Shown here: positions 17,237-24,876 of the stretch, piece after piece
Layout: each line of letters begins with the position of its first letter
Position numbering within the stretch: position 1 is the first letter of the stretch
Assembly: GCF_017652985.1 (NCBI RefSeq)
Contig: NZ_JAGGDJ010000011.1
Span: forward strand, 81,304 to 145,303
From: Paenibacillus artemisiicola
Lineage (GTDB): Bacteria; Bacillota; Bacilli; Paenibacillales; Paenibacillaceae
Length of the DNA: 64,000 bases
Reading direction: 5' to 3'
Notes under the pieces: model-generated
Databases searched by the model: none
What the model saw: the letters and a program-made list of their open reading frames with translations, nothing else
What the model was told of the DNA's origin: nothing
Made by a program: the position numbers and the translations under genes

Positions 17237-19579
17237 CTACTCGTCCTCTTCCCCGAGCGCCATGTTCGGATTGAAGTCCGCCACCACGAGCACGTCCATA
17301 TGGCGGCCTTCCCGCAAAATCGTATCGATGACCGGCGTGCGCGTCATGCGCTGCCAGAAGCCGGGTCGGGACTGGCCGAGGATGATCTGCGTGCTCTTCA
17401 GCTCGTTCGCCTTCGCGAGCAGCGCGTCGGCGACATGGTTCCCGGACACGCCGCTCTGCGTCTCGAAACGGCCGCCGAGCCGGTCGACCAGCGCCTTCAT
17501 CTCCTCGATCCGTTTGGTGCACGTCTCGGAGCGGTCCCCTTCGGTCCGCACGTAATGGACGTGCCATTCCGCCTTCAGGCGGTGGGCGATCCGGAAGCCG
17601 CGGCGGATGAGACGCTCCGCGTTCGGGCTCGTCGTCACCGCGACGAAGATCGACTCGTGCCGCCGCCACGGGCCGCGCAGCGAGCCGTTGCGCTCCCACG
17701 CTTCCAGCCGCTCATCCACGTCGTCGGCGATTTCGCGCAGCGCCAGCTCGCGGAGCGCGATCAGGTTGCCCGTCTTGAAGGCGCCCGCGAGCTTCTCCTC
17801 GATTTTGTCGGGACCGTAGATCCGGCCTTCCTTCAGCCGCTCCTGCAGCGCGCTCGGCGCGACGTCGATCAGCTCCATCTCGTCCGCCAGGCGGAGCACC
17901 TGGTCGGGCACCGTCTCCGTCACGGTCGTGCCGCAAATCTTCTCGATGGAATCCTTCAGGCTCTCCAAGTGCTGCACGTTCAGCGTCGCGATGACGGAGA
18001 TGCCCGCGTCCAGCAGCTCGCGGATGTCATCGTAACGGTGCATGTTGCGGCTCCCCGGCGCGTTCCGATGAGCCAGATTGTCGATCAGCACGACCTCGGG
18101 ATTGCGCGCGAGAATCGCGGCCACGTCCATCTCCTCGGCCTGCGAGCCGTTCGCTTCGACCTTCAGGCGCGGCATCGCGGCGAGCTTGCCGATCTGGGCT
18201 TCCGTGTCCGGCCTGCCGTGCGTCTCCGCGAAGCCGATGACGACGTCGATGTCCTTGCGGAGCAGGTCGTTGCCCTCGCGCAGCATCATGTACGTCTTGC
18301 CCGCTCCCGGCGCGGCACCGATGTATACCTTGAACCGGCCGCGGCGGATGCGCTCGATCTTCTTCTCGACCTCCTGCTCGCTCAAGCGGCGGTACGGCTC
18401 GGACGGCGGCTTTGGCACGGCCCGCTTCGTCGGCAGCACCCGTTCGCCCTCGTGCTCCGCGCGATCGGCCATGAAGAAGACGTCGATGTTGCGGACGTGC
18501 TTCAGCAGACTGCGGGCGATGGAGCCCTGCCGGAGCTCCTCGGTGCGGGTCTGCTTCGAATGGCCCATGACGATCCGCGTCGCGTTGATGAGCATGGCGT
18601 AGCGAATCAGCGCGCGCGGCACCTGCTTCCGGCTCGTGATCGTGATTTCCCGGAAGCCCGCGCCGACCTTCTCGACGAGCTTCAAAATCGATTTCTTGAA
18701 CGCTTCCCGTTCCTTGGTCGGCTCCTGCGAGGCGTCCGTGAAGACGACGACCTGCAGGTCTCCGCCGAGCCGCTTCGCGATCTGCTGCCCGCGGCGGATA
18801 TAGATCGAGCCGTTAATATGGTACTGCGCCGCGACCAATATCCGCTCGGACGCGCCGGACGGCCCGATAAAGCCCTGCTCCTCGCGGTATTTCTCCAGCG
18901 ACTCGTTCACGCCCTCCGCCATGAGGCGAAGCGCAAGCTCGCGCAGCTTGCCGACGTTGCCGCGCTTCAGCAGCTCGGGGTCCTTGACGTTGTTCAGCCG
19001 GCCCTCGCTCAGCCGGTTCAGGATCGTCTCCGGCGACACGTCGATCAGCCGCACCTCGTCGGCGATCTCCAGCAGATCCGAGGGCACCGTGCACTCCGGC
19101 GCGATGCCGGTCAGCTTCTGCGCCTGCTCCTTCACGCCCTCCAGCTCGTAGACGTTGACCGTCGTGATGACGCTGATGCCGCGGCTCAGCAGGAACCGGA
19201 TATCCTCGCGACGCGTCGGGAACTTGGCGCCGGGCCGGTTCTCGTGCGCGAGCGAATCGACGAGCAGCACCTCCGGGTTGCGCTCGAGGATCGCATCCAG
19301 GTTCAGGTCCTTCTTCTCGACGTCGCCCTTCATCCAGCGGATGCTCGGAATGCGCTCCAAATCCGCCAGCTGCTCCACGGTTTCCGGGCGCCGCATCGTC
19401 GACACGGCGCAGACGGCCACGTCGATGCCCTGCTGCTTGAGCGTCTGGCCTTCGCGCAGCATATGGTAGGTTTTGCCCGAGCCGCTGACGGCGCCCACGT
19501 AAATTTTCAGACGCCCGCGGTGGATTTTGGAGATGGATAACAGCAGTTCCTCCGGAGTTTGTCGCCGGTAGCCGGCCAT
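17237..19579 (-). CDS. Tandem KdpD N-terminal/USP protein (KdpD-USP-KdpD-USP) without kinase domain
   Basis: A 780-residue soluble protein made of two copies of the cytoplasmic half of KdpD. Copy 1 (residues ~5-220) has the Walker-A-like GAVSGSGKTYHML and VDSLAHENRPG; copy 2 (~390-610) has the canonical GAAPGAGKTYMML, then IDNLAHRNAPGSRN and ATLNVQHLESLKD. Each is followed by a universal-stress-protein domain (~230-370 and ~630-775). In ordinary KdpD the second motif is DELAH; both copies have lost that Glu (DSLAH, DNLAH). No membrane segments, HisKA or HATPase domain follow, and no kdpFABC genes are in the window. The ribosome binding site is AAAGGGG. The gene is preceded by a ydaO c-di-AMP riboswitch, which ties it to potassium/osmotic control. 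Role is inference; it may be a c-di-AMP- or K+-responsive regulator. Confidence 0.88.
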   Translation of the reverse strand: MAGYRRQTPEELLLSISKIHRGRLKIYVGAVSGSGKTYHMLREGQTLKQQGIDVAVCAVSTMRRPETVEQLADLERIPSIRWMKGDVEKKDLNLDAILERNPEVLLVDSLAHENRPGAKFPTRREDIRFLLSRGISVITTVNVYELEGVKEQAQKLTGIAPECTVPSDLLEIADEVRLIDVSPETILNRLSEGRLNNVKDPELLKRGNVGKLRELALRLMAEGVNESLEKYREEQGFIGPSGASERILVAAQYHINGSIYIRRGQQIAKRLGGDLQVVVFTDASQEPTKEREAFKKSILKLVEKVGAGFREITITSRKQVPRALIRYAMLINATRIVMGHSKQTRTEELRQGSIARSLLKHVRNIDVFFMADRAEHEGERVLPTKRAVPKPPSEPYRRLSEQEVEKKIERIRRGRFKVYIGAAPGAGKTYMMLREGNDLLRKDIDVVIGFAETHGRPDTEAQIGKLAAMPRLKVEANGSQAEEMDVAAILARNPEVVLIDNLAHRNAPGSRNMHRYDDIRELLDAGISVIATLNVQHLESLKDSIEKICGTTVTETVPDQVLRLADEMELIDVAPSALQERLKEGRIYGPDKIEEKLAGAFKTGNLIALRELALREIADDVDERLEAWERNGSLRGPWRRHESIFVAVTTSPNAERLIRRGFRIAHRLKAEWHVHYVRTEGDRSETCTKRIEEMKALVDRLGGRFETQSGVSGNHVADALLAKANELKSTQIILGQSRPGFWQRMTRTPVIDTILREGRHMDVLVVADFNPNMALGEEDE

Positions 19580-19659
19580 AACGTTGTACCCCTTTCATGC
19601 CTATACCTATAAATTTGCATGTTGCCTGGAATCTTATGCTCGACACGAAAACGGACGTC

Positions 19660-19716
19660 AAAAAAGAAGCCAGCGAAAGACGGCCTCCAATTCAGAGAAC
19701 GCTTCTCGCGGCTTCT
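19660..19716 (-). terminator. Expression-platform terminator of the c-di-AMP riboswitch
   Basis: On the minus strand AGAAGCCGCGA (19706-19716) pairs, with one bulge, with TCGCTGGCTTCT (19665-19676), followed by TTTTTTG. It lies between the aptamer and the start codon, as expected for premature termination when c-di-AMP is bound. Confidence 0.85.
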
Positions 19717-19770
19717 AGGCACACTATATCCAAAGTGGCTGTTCGCACGCACATTCGTCGCCTCTCTCGG

Positions 19771-19963
19771 TCGCTTACGAGGTTAGCTGTCGGATTCGGA
19801 CATGAGAGCCGCCCTACCCGGGACGCGAGGCCATGCGCCTCCGCCCGGGATTCACCCCTGATGGCAAGCCTTGAAGCGCGCGGCTTCGGAAGGACTTGAC
19901 ATGCCGTTGGTTCCCCCGTTTTCCTGTTCGGAAATTCAGCGTTGTCGATTACGTTGTTAAGCA
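19771..19963 (-). ncRNA. c-di-AMP riboswitch (ydaO-yuaA class)
   Basis: Read on the minus strand, the conserved blocks of the ydaO aptamer occur in order: GGGGGAACC, GGGGTGAATCC, GTAGGGCGGCTCTC, GTCCGAATCCGACAG and CTAACCTCGTAAGC. The closing P1 helix is GCTTA (19957-19962) with TAAGC near 19772-19777. The class binds two c-di-AMP molecules and in Firmicutes switches off genes for K+ uptake and cell-wall or osmolyte functions when c-di-AMP is high. Here it leads to the tandem KdpD-USP gene through the terminator at 19660-19716. Confidence 0.96.
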
Positions 19964-20203
19964 TGACTCATGTTACGCCAGAGCCTGCCGTTTGTAAAGG
20001 AATCCCGTGCGCACTCCATCCCGCTGTGCGCGCAACGAACGCAAATATAACGCTTACAAAGGCAGCGATCTTCAGAAATCTCGCGCTACCTCACTTTATG
20101 GCCTTTTTCCGTAATTACCGCGATTGCCAGGGGCTGCCTGCGGCCGGGCTTCGTCACGCTCGCCCGGTCCGGCCCCCGGTCCGCCGCGCGGGCGGCCCGG
20201 GAA
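19964..20203. other. Intergenic region with no recognisable element
   Basis: 240 bases between the riboswitch and the convergently facing end of the DUF445 gene. It must contain the promoter for the riboswitch transcript. I see no gene or repeat; the segment near 20040-20120 is less GC-rich than its surroundings. Confidence 0.4.
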
Positions 20204-21463
20204 TCAGACGTTCCCGGTCGCCATCTCGATGCCCCGCAGCGCAAGGCCGATCAGGAAGCCGCAGAGCGCGCCGTTGACGCGGATCCACTGCAGGTCCTGC
20301 CCGACCTTGTCCTCGATCAGCTCGACGAGCTGGTCGTTGTCGAGCCGGTCCAGATTCTCCTTCACGAACGAGCCGATCCGGGCATGGTTGCGCTCGATCA
20401 GCGCCGCGGCCTGCTTCTTCAGCCAATGCTCGGCGTCCCGCACCAGCTCTTCGTTCGCTTCGATCCGGTCGAGAATCCCCTCGACGGCCGGCCACGCCTT
20501 CTCGCCGAAATCCGGCGCGCGCAAGAATTCGAGCCCTTTCTCCCGCAGGCGCTCGAACAGCTTGCGCAGTTCGCTCTCGACGTCGAACGCCTGCAGCAGC
20601 TCTTCGCGCATCAGGTCCAGCCGGCCGGACTCCGCAAGCCGCGTCACGAGCGTATCCAGCGCTTCGCGCAGCTTGCTCATGACGATCCGGCGGCGCTCCG
20701 TCCCCGGAAGCTTCAGCTCGGCGAGCTTGGAGAGCGCGAACTGCTGGAGCATCGCCCCGAGCTTGTCTTCCTCGAGGTAGCCGATGAACGCGTTCACGGC
20801 AAACGACATCAAGCCGCCGAGGTTGAGCCCCTTGATCAGCGTCATTACCGCGCTGCCCAGCTCGCGCTGCATGCCCTCCGTGGCGACCCAGGTCTCGGCG
20901 CGCTCCAGCAGCAGATCGAGCATCCGCTCGTCCGTCCCGTCCTCCTCGGCCTTGCGGATGAAGCCGCGCAGCGCCGCCTCCAGGTCGATCCGCCGTACCG
21001 CGGCCTCGATCTCGCCGGACAGCAGCGGGACGATCCGGTCCGCGTCCACGCTCCGCAGCACGTCCGCCAGCAGCAGCGGCAGCCGTTCGCTGGCGACCGC
21101 CGAACGCAGGGCGCCGCGCACGACCGGCAGGAGCTGTTCGGCCAGCTCGACCTGATGCAGCTTCTCGAGCATGCTTTCCTTCGCCAGCAGCCGCTCTTCG
21201 AGGACGCGCACGATGCCGTCGGACATCTTCTTCCGGTTGCGGGGCAGCAGTGCCGTGTGCGGAATCGGAATGCCGAGCGGATGGCGGAACAGCGCGGTCA
21301 CGGCGAACCAGTCCGCCAGCCCGCCGATGACGCCGGCCTCGAAGCCCGCGTGCAGCAGCCCGAGCCCGCCGCCGCGGAACGGCAGCGTAGCCGCGAAGCC
21401 CGCGGCCATCGCGCCGAGCGACAGATTGGCCATTTGCTTGTTTCTCTTCTTTACCTTCGCCAT
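20204..21463 (-). CDS. DUF445 family membrane-associated protein
   Basis: A 419-residue protein of the DUF445 family (relatives of YheB and YtjI of Bacillus). The hallmark N-terminus is present: a hydrophobic stretch (LGAMAAGFAATLPFRG), then EAGVIGGLADWFAVTALFRHPLGIPIPHTALLPRNRKK. A long helical middle follows, and the C-terminus ends with a short hydrophobic segment (GALCGFLIGLALRGIEM). The family is widespread but uncharacterised; YheB is linked to spores only by context. The start is well supported by AGGAGG six bases before ATG. Neighbours give no functional clue. Confidence 0.88.
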   Translation of the reverse strand: MAKVKKRNKQMANLSLGAMAAGFAATLPFRGGGLGLLHAGFEAGVIGGLADWFAVTALFRHPLGIPIPHTALLPRNRKKMSDGIVRVLEERLLAKESMLEKLHQVELAEQLLPVVRGALRSAVASERLPLLLADVLRSVDADRIVPLLSGEIEAAVRRIDLEAALRGFIRKAEEDGTDERMLDLLLERAETWVATEGMQRELGSAVMTLIKGLNLGGLMSFAVNAFIGYLEEDKLGAMLQQFALSKLAELKLPGTERRRIVMSKLREALDTLVTRLAESGRLDLMREELLQAFDVESELRKLFERLREKGLEFLRAPDFGEKAWPAVEGILDRIEANEELVRDAEHWLKKQAAALIERNHARIGSFVKENLDRLDNDQLVELIEDKVGQDLQWIRVNGALCGFLIGLALRGIEMATGNV

Positions 21464-21572
21464 GAGTATCCTCCTAGGATTGCTACTTACACCATACCAT
21501 TACGGACGCGGCTCTTGCAAAAATCCGGCCTGCCGCGCGACCCGCGCCCCGCGCGGCCGACGGCCGACGGCA

Positions 21573-21605
21573 AAACGGGACCGCCGCCCGCGCGGCAGTC
21601 CCGTA
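21573..21605 (-). terminator. Intrinsic terminator of the methyltransferase gene
   Basis: ACGGGAC(T)GCCGC pairs with GCGGC(G)GTCCCGT; on the minus strand TTTTG follows directly. It starts four bases behind the stop codon. Confidence 0.75.
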
Positions 21606-21609
21606 TGCG

Positions 21610-22356
21610 TCACGTTCGCTTCGCGACGAGCATCACTTCAACCTCGTCCAGCCCGATCGGGCCGCGGTTCCACCGGCCCGCCGTGCCGCCCCAGACATGC
21701 TCGACCGCGAGGCCCGCCTCCGCGAACATGCGCGTCAGCTCCGCCGGCAGGTAGCGGCGTTCCTTGATCTCCACCCGCCGCTTGCCTTCGGGCAGATCGA
21801 GCTCCTCCACGCAGTGCTCCAGCATCGTGACGGGATCGAAGCGGCCCGACGCCACGTCTCCCTGCGTCAGCGAACGCAGCTTGGCGTAAGCGTTCAAGGT
21901 CGTCAGGATGAACCCGCCGCCCGGCTTCAGCGCGGCCGCGACGCCGCGGAGAATGGCCATGTCGTGCGCCGCCGGATCTTCGTCACGGCCAACCAGGCCG
22001 AACGCGCCTTCGCACAGGCAGACGACCGCGTCGTAAGCCTTCGCCGGCACGAACGCGGTCGCGTCGCAGCGGATCCATTCGACGTCGGCGCCGGCCGCGT
22101 CGGCCGCCTTCCGGGCTTCCGCCAGCATGCCCGCCGACAGGTCGACGCCCGTGACCGCGCAGCCGCGCAGCGCCAGCCCGATCGCGTGCCGGCCCGTGCC
22201 GCAGCCGACGTCGAGGACGGCGCCGCCCGGTTTCAGCTGCAGCTGTTCAACGATGAAGGCGACTTCCGCCTCGGTGTTCGCCGTAAATCCGTTTTCCATA
22301 TAATGCGGGGCATGCGCGTCGAAGAAAGCTTCCCATTGATTGCGATAGTCGCTCAT
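21610..22356 (-). CDS. Class I SAM-dependent methyltransferase
   Basis: A 248-residue methyltransferase with motif I AVLDVGCGTGRHAIGLALRG, the acidic residue of motif II in VTGVDLSAGML, and motif post-I around VEWIRCDATAF. KPGGGFILTTLNAY is the motif III region. The N-terminal segment (YRNQWEAFFDAHAPHYMENGF) resembles small-molecule or ubiquinone-type methyltransferases. Substrate cannot be assigned. Single gene with its own terminator; GGAGG precedes the ATG by 11 bases. Confidence 0.9.
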   Translation of the reverse strand: MSDYRNQWEAFFDAHAPHYMENGFTANTEAEVAFIVEQLQLKPGGAVLDVGCGTGRHAIGLALRGCAVTGVDLSAGMLAEARKAADAAGADVEWIRCDATAFVPAKAYDAVVCLCEGAFGLVGRDEDPAAHDMAILRGVAAALKPGGGFILTTLNAYAKLRSLTQGDVASGRFDPVTMLEHCVEELDLPEGKRRVEIKERRYLPAELTRMFAEAGLAVEHVWGGTAGRWNRGPIGLDEVEVMLVAKRT

Positions 22357-22623
22357 AGTCGATTCGGCCTCCGTTGGCGTAAGGGTAAGCCGGAAGCGGG
22401 CGCGGACTTGACGCGCCTGCGCCCGCTTCCGGCAATGATGAATCGAGACTTCCGAATTAGAGCCGCGCCCGCAGCCCTGCGTTCAATCGCGCTATACACG
22501 CTGCATCACATCCTTTGCCCATCAATACGATGAGTGTAGCCGGGATTTTCGACGATTTCAATCGTTCATTAGGAGGAGCCGCGACAGGCGTTGAGGATGG
22601 GGTTCAGCCCCCGAATTTCGCGA

Positions 22624-22652
22624 TTGCGCATCCCCGCCCGCTTCGCTACAAT
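22624..22652 (+). promoter_or_regulatory. Promoter of the LacI / kinase / GH4 operon
   Basis: TTGCGC (22624-22629), a 17-base spacer and TACAAT (22647-22652). Predicted transcription would start near 22659, just before the first operator. Confidence 0.6.
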
Positions 22653-22666
22653 GAATGCATAACCCA

Positions 22667-22688
22667 AAAGTTAAAGCGCTTAAACTTT
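22667..22688. promoter_or_regulatory. LacI-family operator O1
   Basis: A 22-bp near-perfect palindrome with core TTAAAGCGCTTAAA, the typical AANCGNTT-like centre of LacI/CcpA-family operators. It lies just behind the predicted transcription start, so binding would block initiation. Confidence 0.8.
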
Positions 22689-22750
22689 TAATGCCGTAAA
22701 GATATTCTCCGCATCGCGCGCCGCGTTGAGAGGGTTTATTTTTTACCTCG

Positions 22751-22772
22751 AAAGTTAAAGCGCTTAAACTTT
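22751..22772. promoter_or_regulatory. LacI-family operator O2
   Basis: An exact copy of the 22-bp palindrome at 22667-22688, placed 84 bp downstream (eight helical turns) and ~40 bp before the LacI start codon. The spacing would allow a tetrameric repressor to bridge both sites by DNA looping. Confidence 0.8.
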
Positions 22773-22812
22773 GCGAATCCGACCCTTAGTGAAGGGAGCT
22801 GATGCAGGCCGC

Positions 22813-23841
22813 ATGAAAGTCAGCATTTTCGACGTCGCCAAAAAAGCCGGCCTATCCGTCGTCACCGTCTCCCGCGTGCTGAACGGCGCGGAATCGGTGC
22901 GCGAGGCGAACCGGCAGAAGGTGCTCGCGGCGATGAAGGCGCTGGATTACCGGCCGAACGCCGCGGCGCGCAGCCTGGCGCGGGGCAAGACCGGCGTCGT
23001 CGGGCTGATTTTGCCCACGCTGCAGGACTCGTTCTTCGACGCGATCGCGGGCGAGATGAACCGCATCCTGGCGGACAGCGGGTATTTCCTCGCCGTCTCG
23101 GTCTACGCGAGTCCCGGTCCGGGCGATATCCATTACCTCCTGCAGGAGGACCGCGTCGACGGGATCGCGCTGCTCTCGCCGCTCGCGGAATCGCCCTACA
23201 TCGACGAAATGAACCGCCGCAGCATCCCGTTCGTGCTGATCGACAACCAGCTGGCGGAGCACGACGCGTTCGCCGTCAACGTCGATAATTTCGCGGGCGG
23301 CTACGCCGCGACGAAGCATCTGATCGCGCTCGGCCATACGGCGATCGCGCATCTGAGCGGCAGCGAGCCGTACCGCAGCACGCGGGAACGGCGCAGCGGC
23401 TTCCTGCAGGCGCTGCGGGAAGCCGGGCTCGAGCCGTTCGAGCTGGCCGCCGGGGACTATTCCGCGGCGTTCGGCTACGAGCAAGCGAGCCGCTGGGCCG
23501 CGGCGGGCAAGCTGCCGGGCGCGGTGTTCGCCGGCGACGACCACATCGCCGCGGGCGTCATTAACGCGCTGCAGCGGGCCGGCCTGCGCGTGCCGGAGGA
23601 CGTGTCCGTCGTCGGCTTCGACGACCAGCGGATCGCGACCATGCTGCGGCCGTGCCTGACGACCGTCCGGCAGCCGACCGAACGGATGGCGGCCGAAGCC
23701 GTCTCGCTGCTCTTGAAACGGATCGACGGCGCGCCGAAGCGGACCGGCGGAGGCCGCCTCGCGGCGGAGCTGCTCCGCCGCGAGACGACGGCTCCCGCGG
23801 CCGCGAATTCCACTCTACCCGATAAGGAGCAATCGCCATGA
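22813..23841 (+). CDS. LacI-family transcriptional regulator
   Basis: A 342-residue repressor. The helix-turn-helix and hinge are VSIFDVAKKAGLSVVTVSRV, then NGAESVREANRQKVLAAMKAL and YRPNAAARSLARG. The remaining ~275 residues are a periplasmic-binding-like effector domain (VVGLILPTLQDSFFDAIAGE, VSVVGFDDQRIATMLRPCLT). The start at 22813 is chosen because it places the HTH at the very N-terminus. Its stop overlaps the kinase start (ATGA). It very likely autoregulates the operon through the twin operators; the inducer should be the glycoside or sugar handled by the kinase and GH4 enzyme. Confidence 0.93.
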   Translation: MKVSIFDVAKKAGLSVVTVSRVLNGAESVREANRQKVLAAMKALDYRPNAAARSLARGKTGVVGLILPTLQDSFFDAIAGEMNRILADSGYFLAVSVYASPGPGDIHYLLQEDRVDGIALLSPLAESPYIDEMNRRSIPFVLIDNQLAEHDAFAVNVDNFAGGYAATKHLIALGHTAIAHLSGSEPYRSTRERRSGFLQALREAGLEPFELAAGDYSAAFGYEQASRWAAAGKLPGAVFAGDDHIAAGVINALQRAGLRVPEDVSVVGFDDQRIATMLRPCLTTVRQPTERMAAEAVSLLLKRIDGAPKRTGGGRLAAELLRRETTAPAAANSTLPDKEQSP

Positions 23842-24821
23842 CGTATTATCTCGGCATTGACGGCGGCGGCACCAAGACGCACGCGCTGCTGACCGACGAG
23901 CACGGCCGCCCGCTCGGCAAAGGCCGGAGCGGCAACGGCAACCATCAGATCGACGCCGCCGGCGCGGCGCGCAGCATCCGGGAGGCGGCCGAGGAAGCGC
24001 TGCGGCAGGCGGGCGTCGCGAAGGACGACGTGCGCCACGCCTACTTCGGACTCGCCGGCGCGGACCGGGAAGCGGACTACCGCGTGCTGCGGCCCATGGT
24101 CGCCGCCGTCGGCCTCCCGCGCCATTCCATCGAATGCGACACGATCATCGGCCTTCGCGCCGGCACCGACCGGCCGTACGGCATCGCCGTCATTTGCGGC
24201 ACCGGCACGAACTGCGCGGGGCGCAACAAGCAGGGCGAGCATCTTCAGGTCGGCGGCTTCGCCTATATGCACGGCGACTTCGGCGGCGGCGGCTCGCTCA
24301 GCGTCGAAGTGTTCCGCTCGGTCGTCCGGGCCTGGGACGGACGCGAGCGGCCGACGCGCCTGACGGAGCCGCTGCTCGCGCTGCTGGGGTACCCCGACGT
24401 GGAGACGATGTTCCACGATTTCCTGGACCACGACAAGCGGGTGCCGGTCGACGCGGCCAAGCTGCTGTTCGACGCGGCGGAAGCCGGCGACGAGACGGCG
24501 CTCGCGATTCTGCGGACGCAGGGCGAGGAGCTCGGCCGGTCCGCCGCGGCCGTCGCCCGGCGGCTCGGCATGGGGCGGGACGCGTTCGACGTCGTGCTCG
24601 CCGGCAGCCTCGTGACCCGCGGCGACCGCGGCGGCTGGATCCGCGGCCCGATCGAGACCGCGGTGCGCGCCGTCGCCCCCGGCGCCTCGGTCGTCAAGCT
24701 GACGGTCGATCCCGTATTCGGCGCCGTCTGGTCGGCGATGGAAGCGGACGGCCGGACGGTATCGGCGGACGTCTACGCGCGCATGCGCGCCTTGGGCCAT
24801 TTCGACGAGATCGCCATTTGA
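23838..24821 (+). CDS. BadF/N-acetylglucosamine-kinase-type sugar kinase
   Basis: A 327-residue ASKHA-fold kinase. Phosphate-1 motif YYLGIDGGGTKTHALLTDEH, phosphate-2 region GIAVICGTGTNCAGRN, and the glycine-rich GDFGGGGSLSVEV are those of the BadF/BadG/BcrA/NAGK family. Members phosphorylate N-acetylglucosamine, glucosamine or other sugars with ATP. It overlaps the LacI gene by four bases and precedes a GH4 6-phospho-glycosidase, so it may phosphorylate the disaccharide (or the released sugar) handled by that enzyme. The substrate is inference. Confidence 0.88.
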   Translation: MTYYLGIDGGGTKTHALLTDEHGRPLGKGRSGNGNHQIDAAGAARSIREAAEEALRQAGVAKDDVRHAYFGLAGADREADYRVLRPMVAAVGLPRHSIECDTIIGLRAGTDRPYGIAVICGTGTNCAGRNKQGEHLQVGGFAYMHGDFGGGGSLSVEVFRSVVRAWDGRERPTRLTEPLLALLGYPDVETMFHDFLDHDKRVPVDAAKLLFDAAEAGDETALAILRTQGEELGRSAAAVARRLGMGRDAFDVVLAGSLVTRGDRGGWIRGPIETAVRAVAPGASVVKLTVDPVFGAVWSAMEADGRTVSADVYARMRALGHFDEIAI

Positions 24822-24876
24822 CCGCCTTTCCCGCTAGCAGCTTTACGCACACAAGATTGGATAGGAGTGACCATAC

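Larger units (their letters stand above)
22357..22812. other. Divergent intergenic region with LacI promoter and twin operators
   Basis: 456 bases without a gene between the methyltransferase and the LacI operon. It contains a promoter at 22624-22652 and the two identical palindromes at 22667-22688 and 22751-22772, described separately. The part 22357-22620 shows nothing recognisable. Confidence 0.6.

Noticed and set aside
17168..19540. A 790-codon open frame on the plus strand
   Set aside because: It is antisense to the kdpD-like gene, whose domains are unmistakable; high GC opens the complementary frame.
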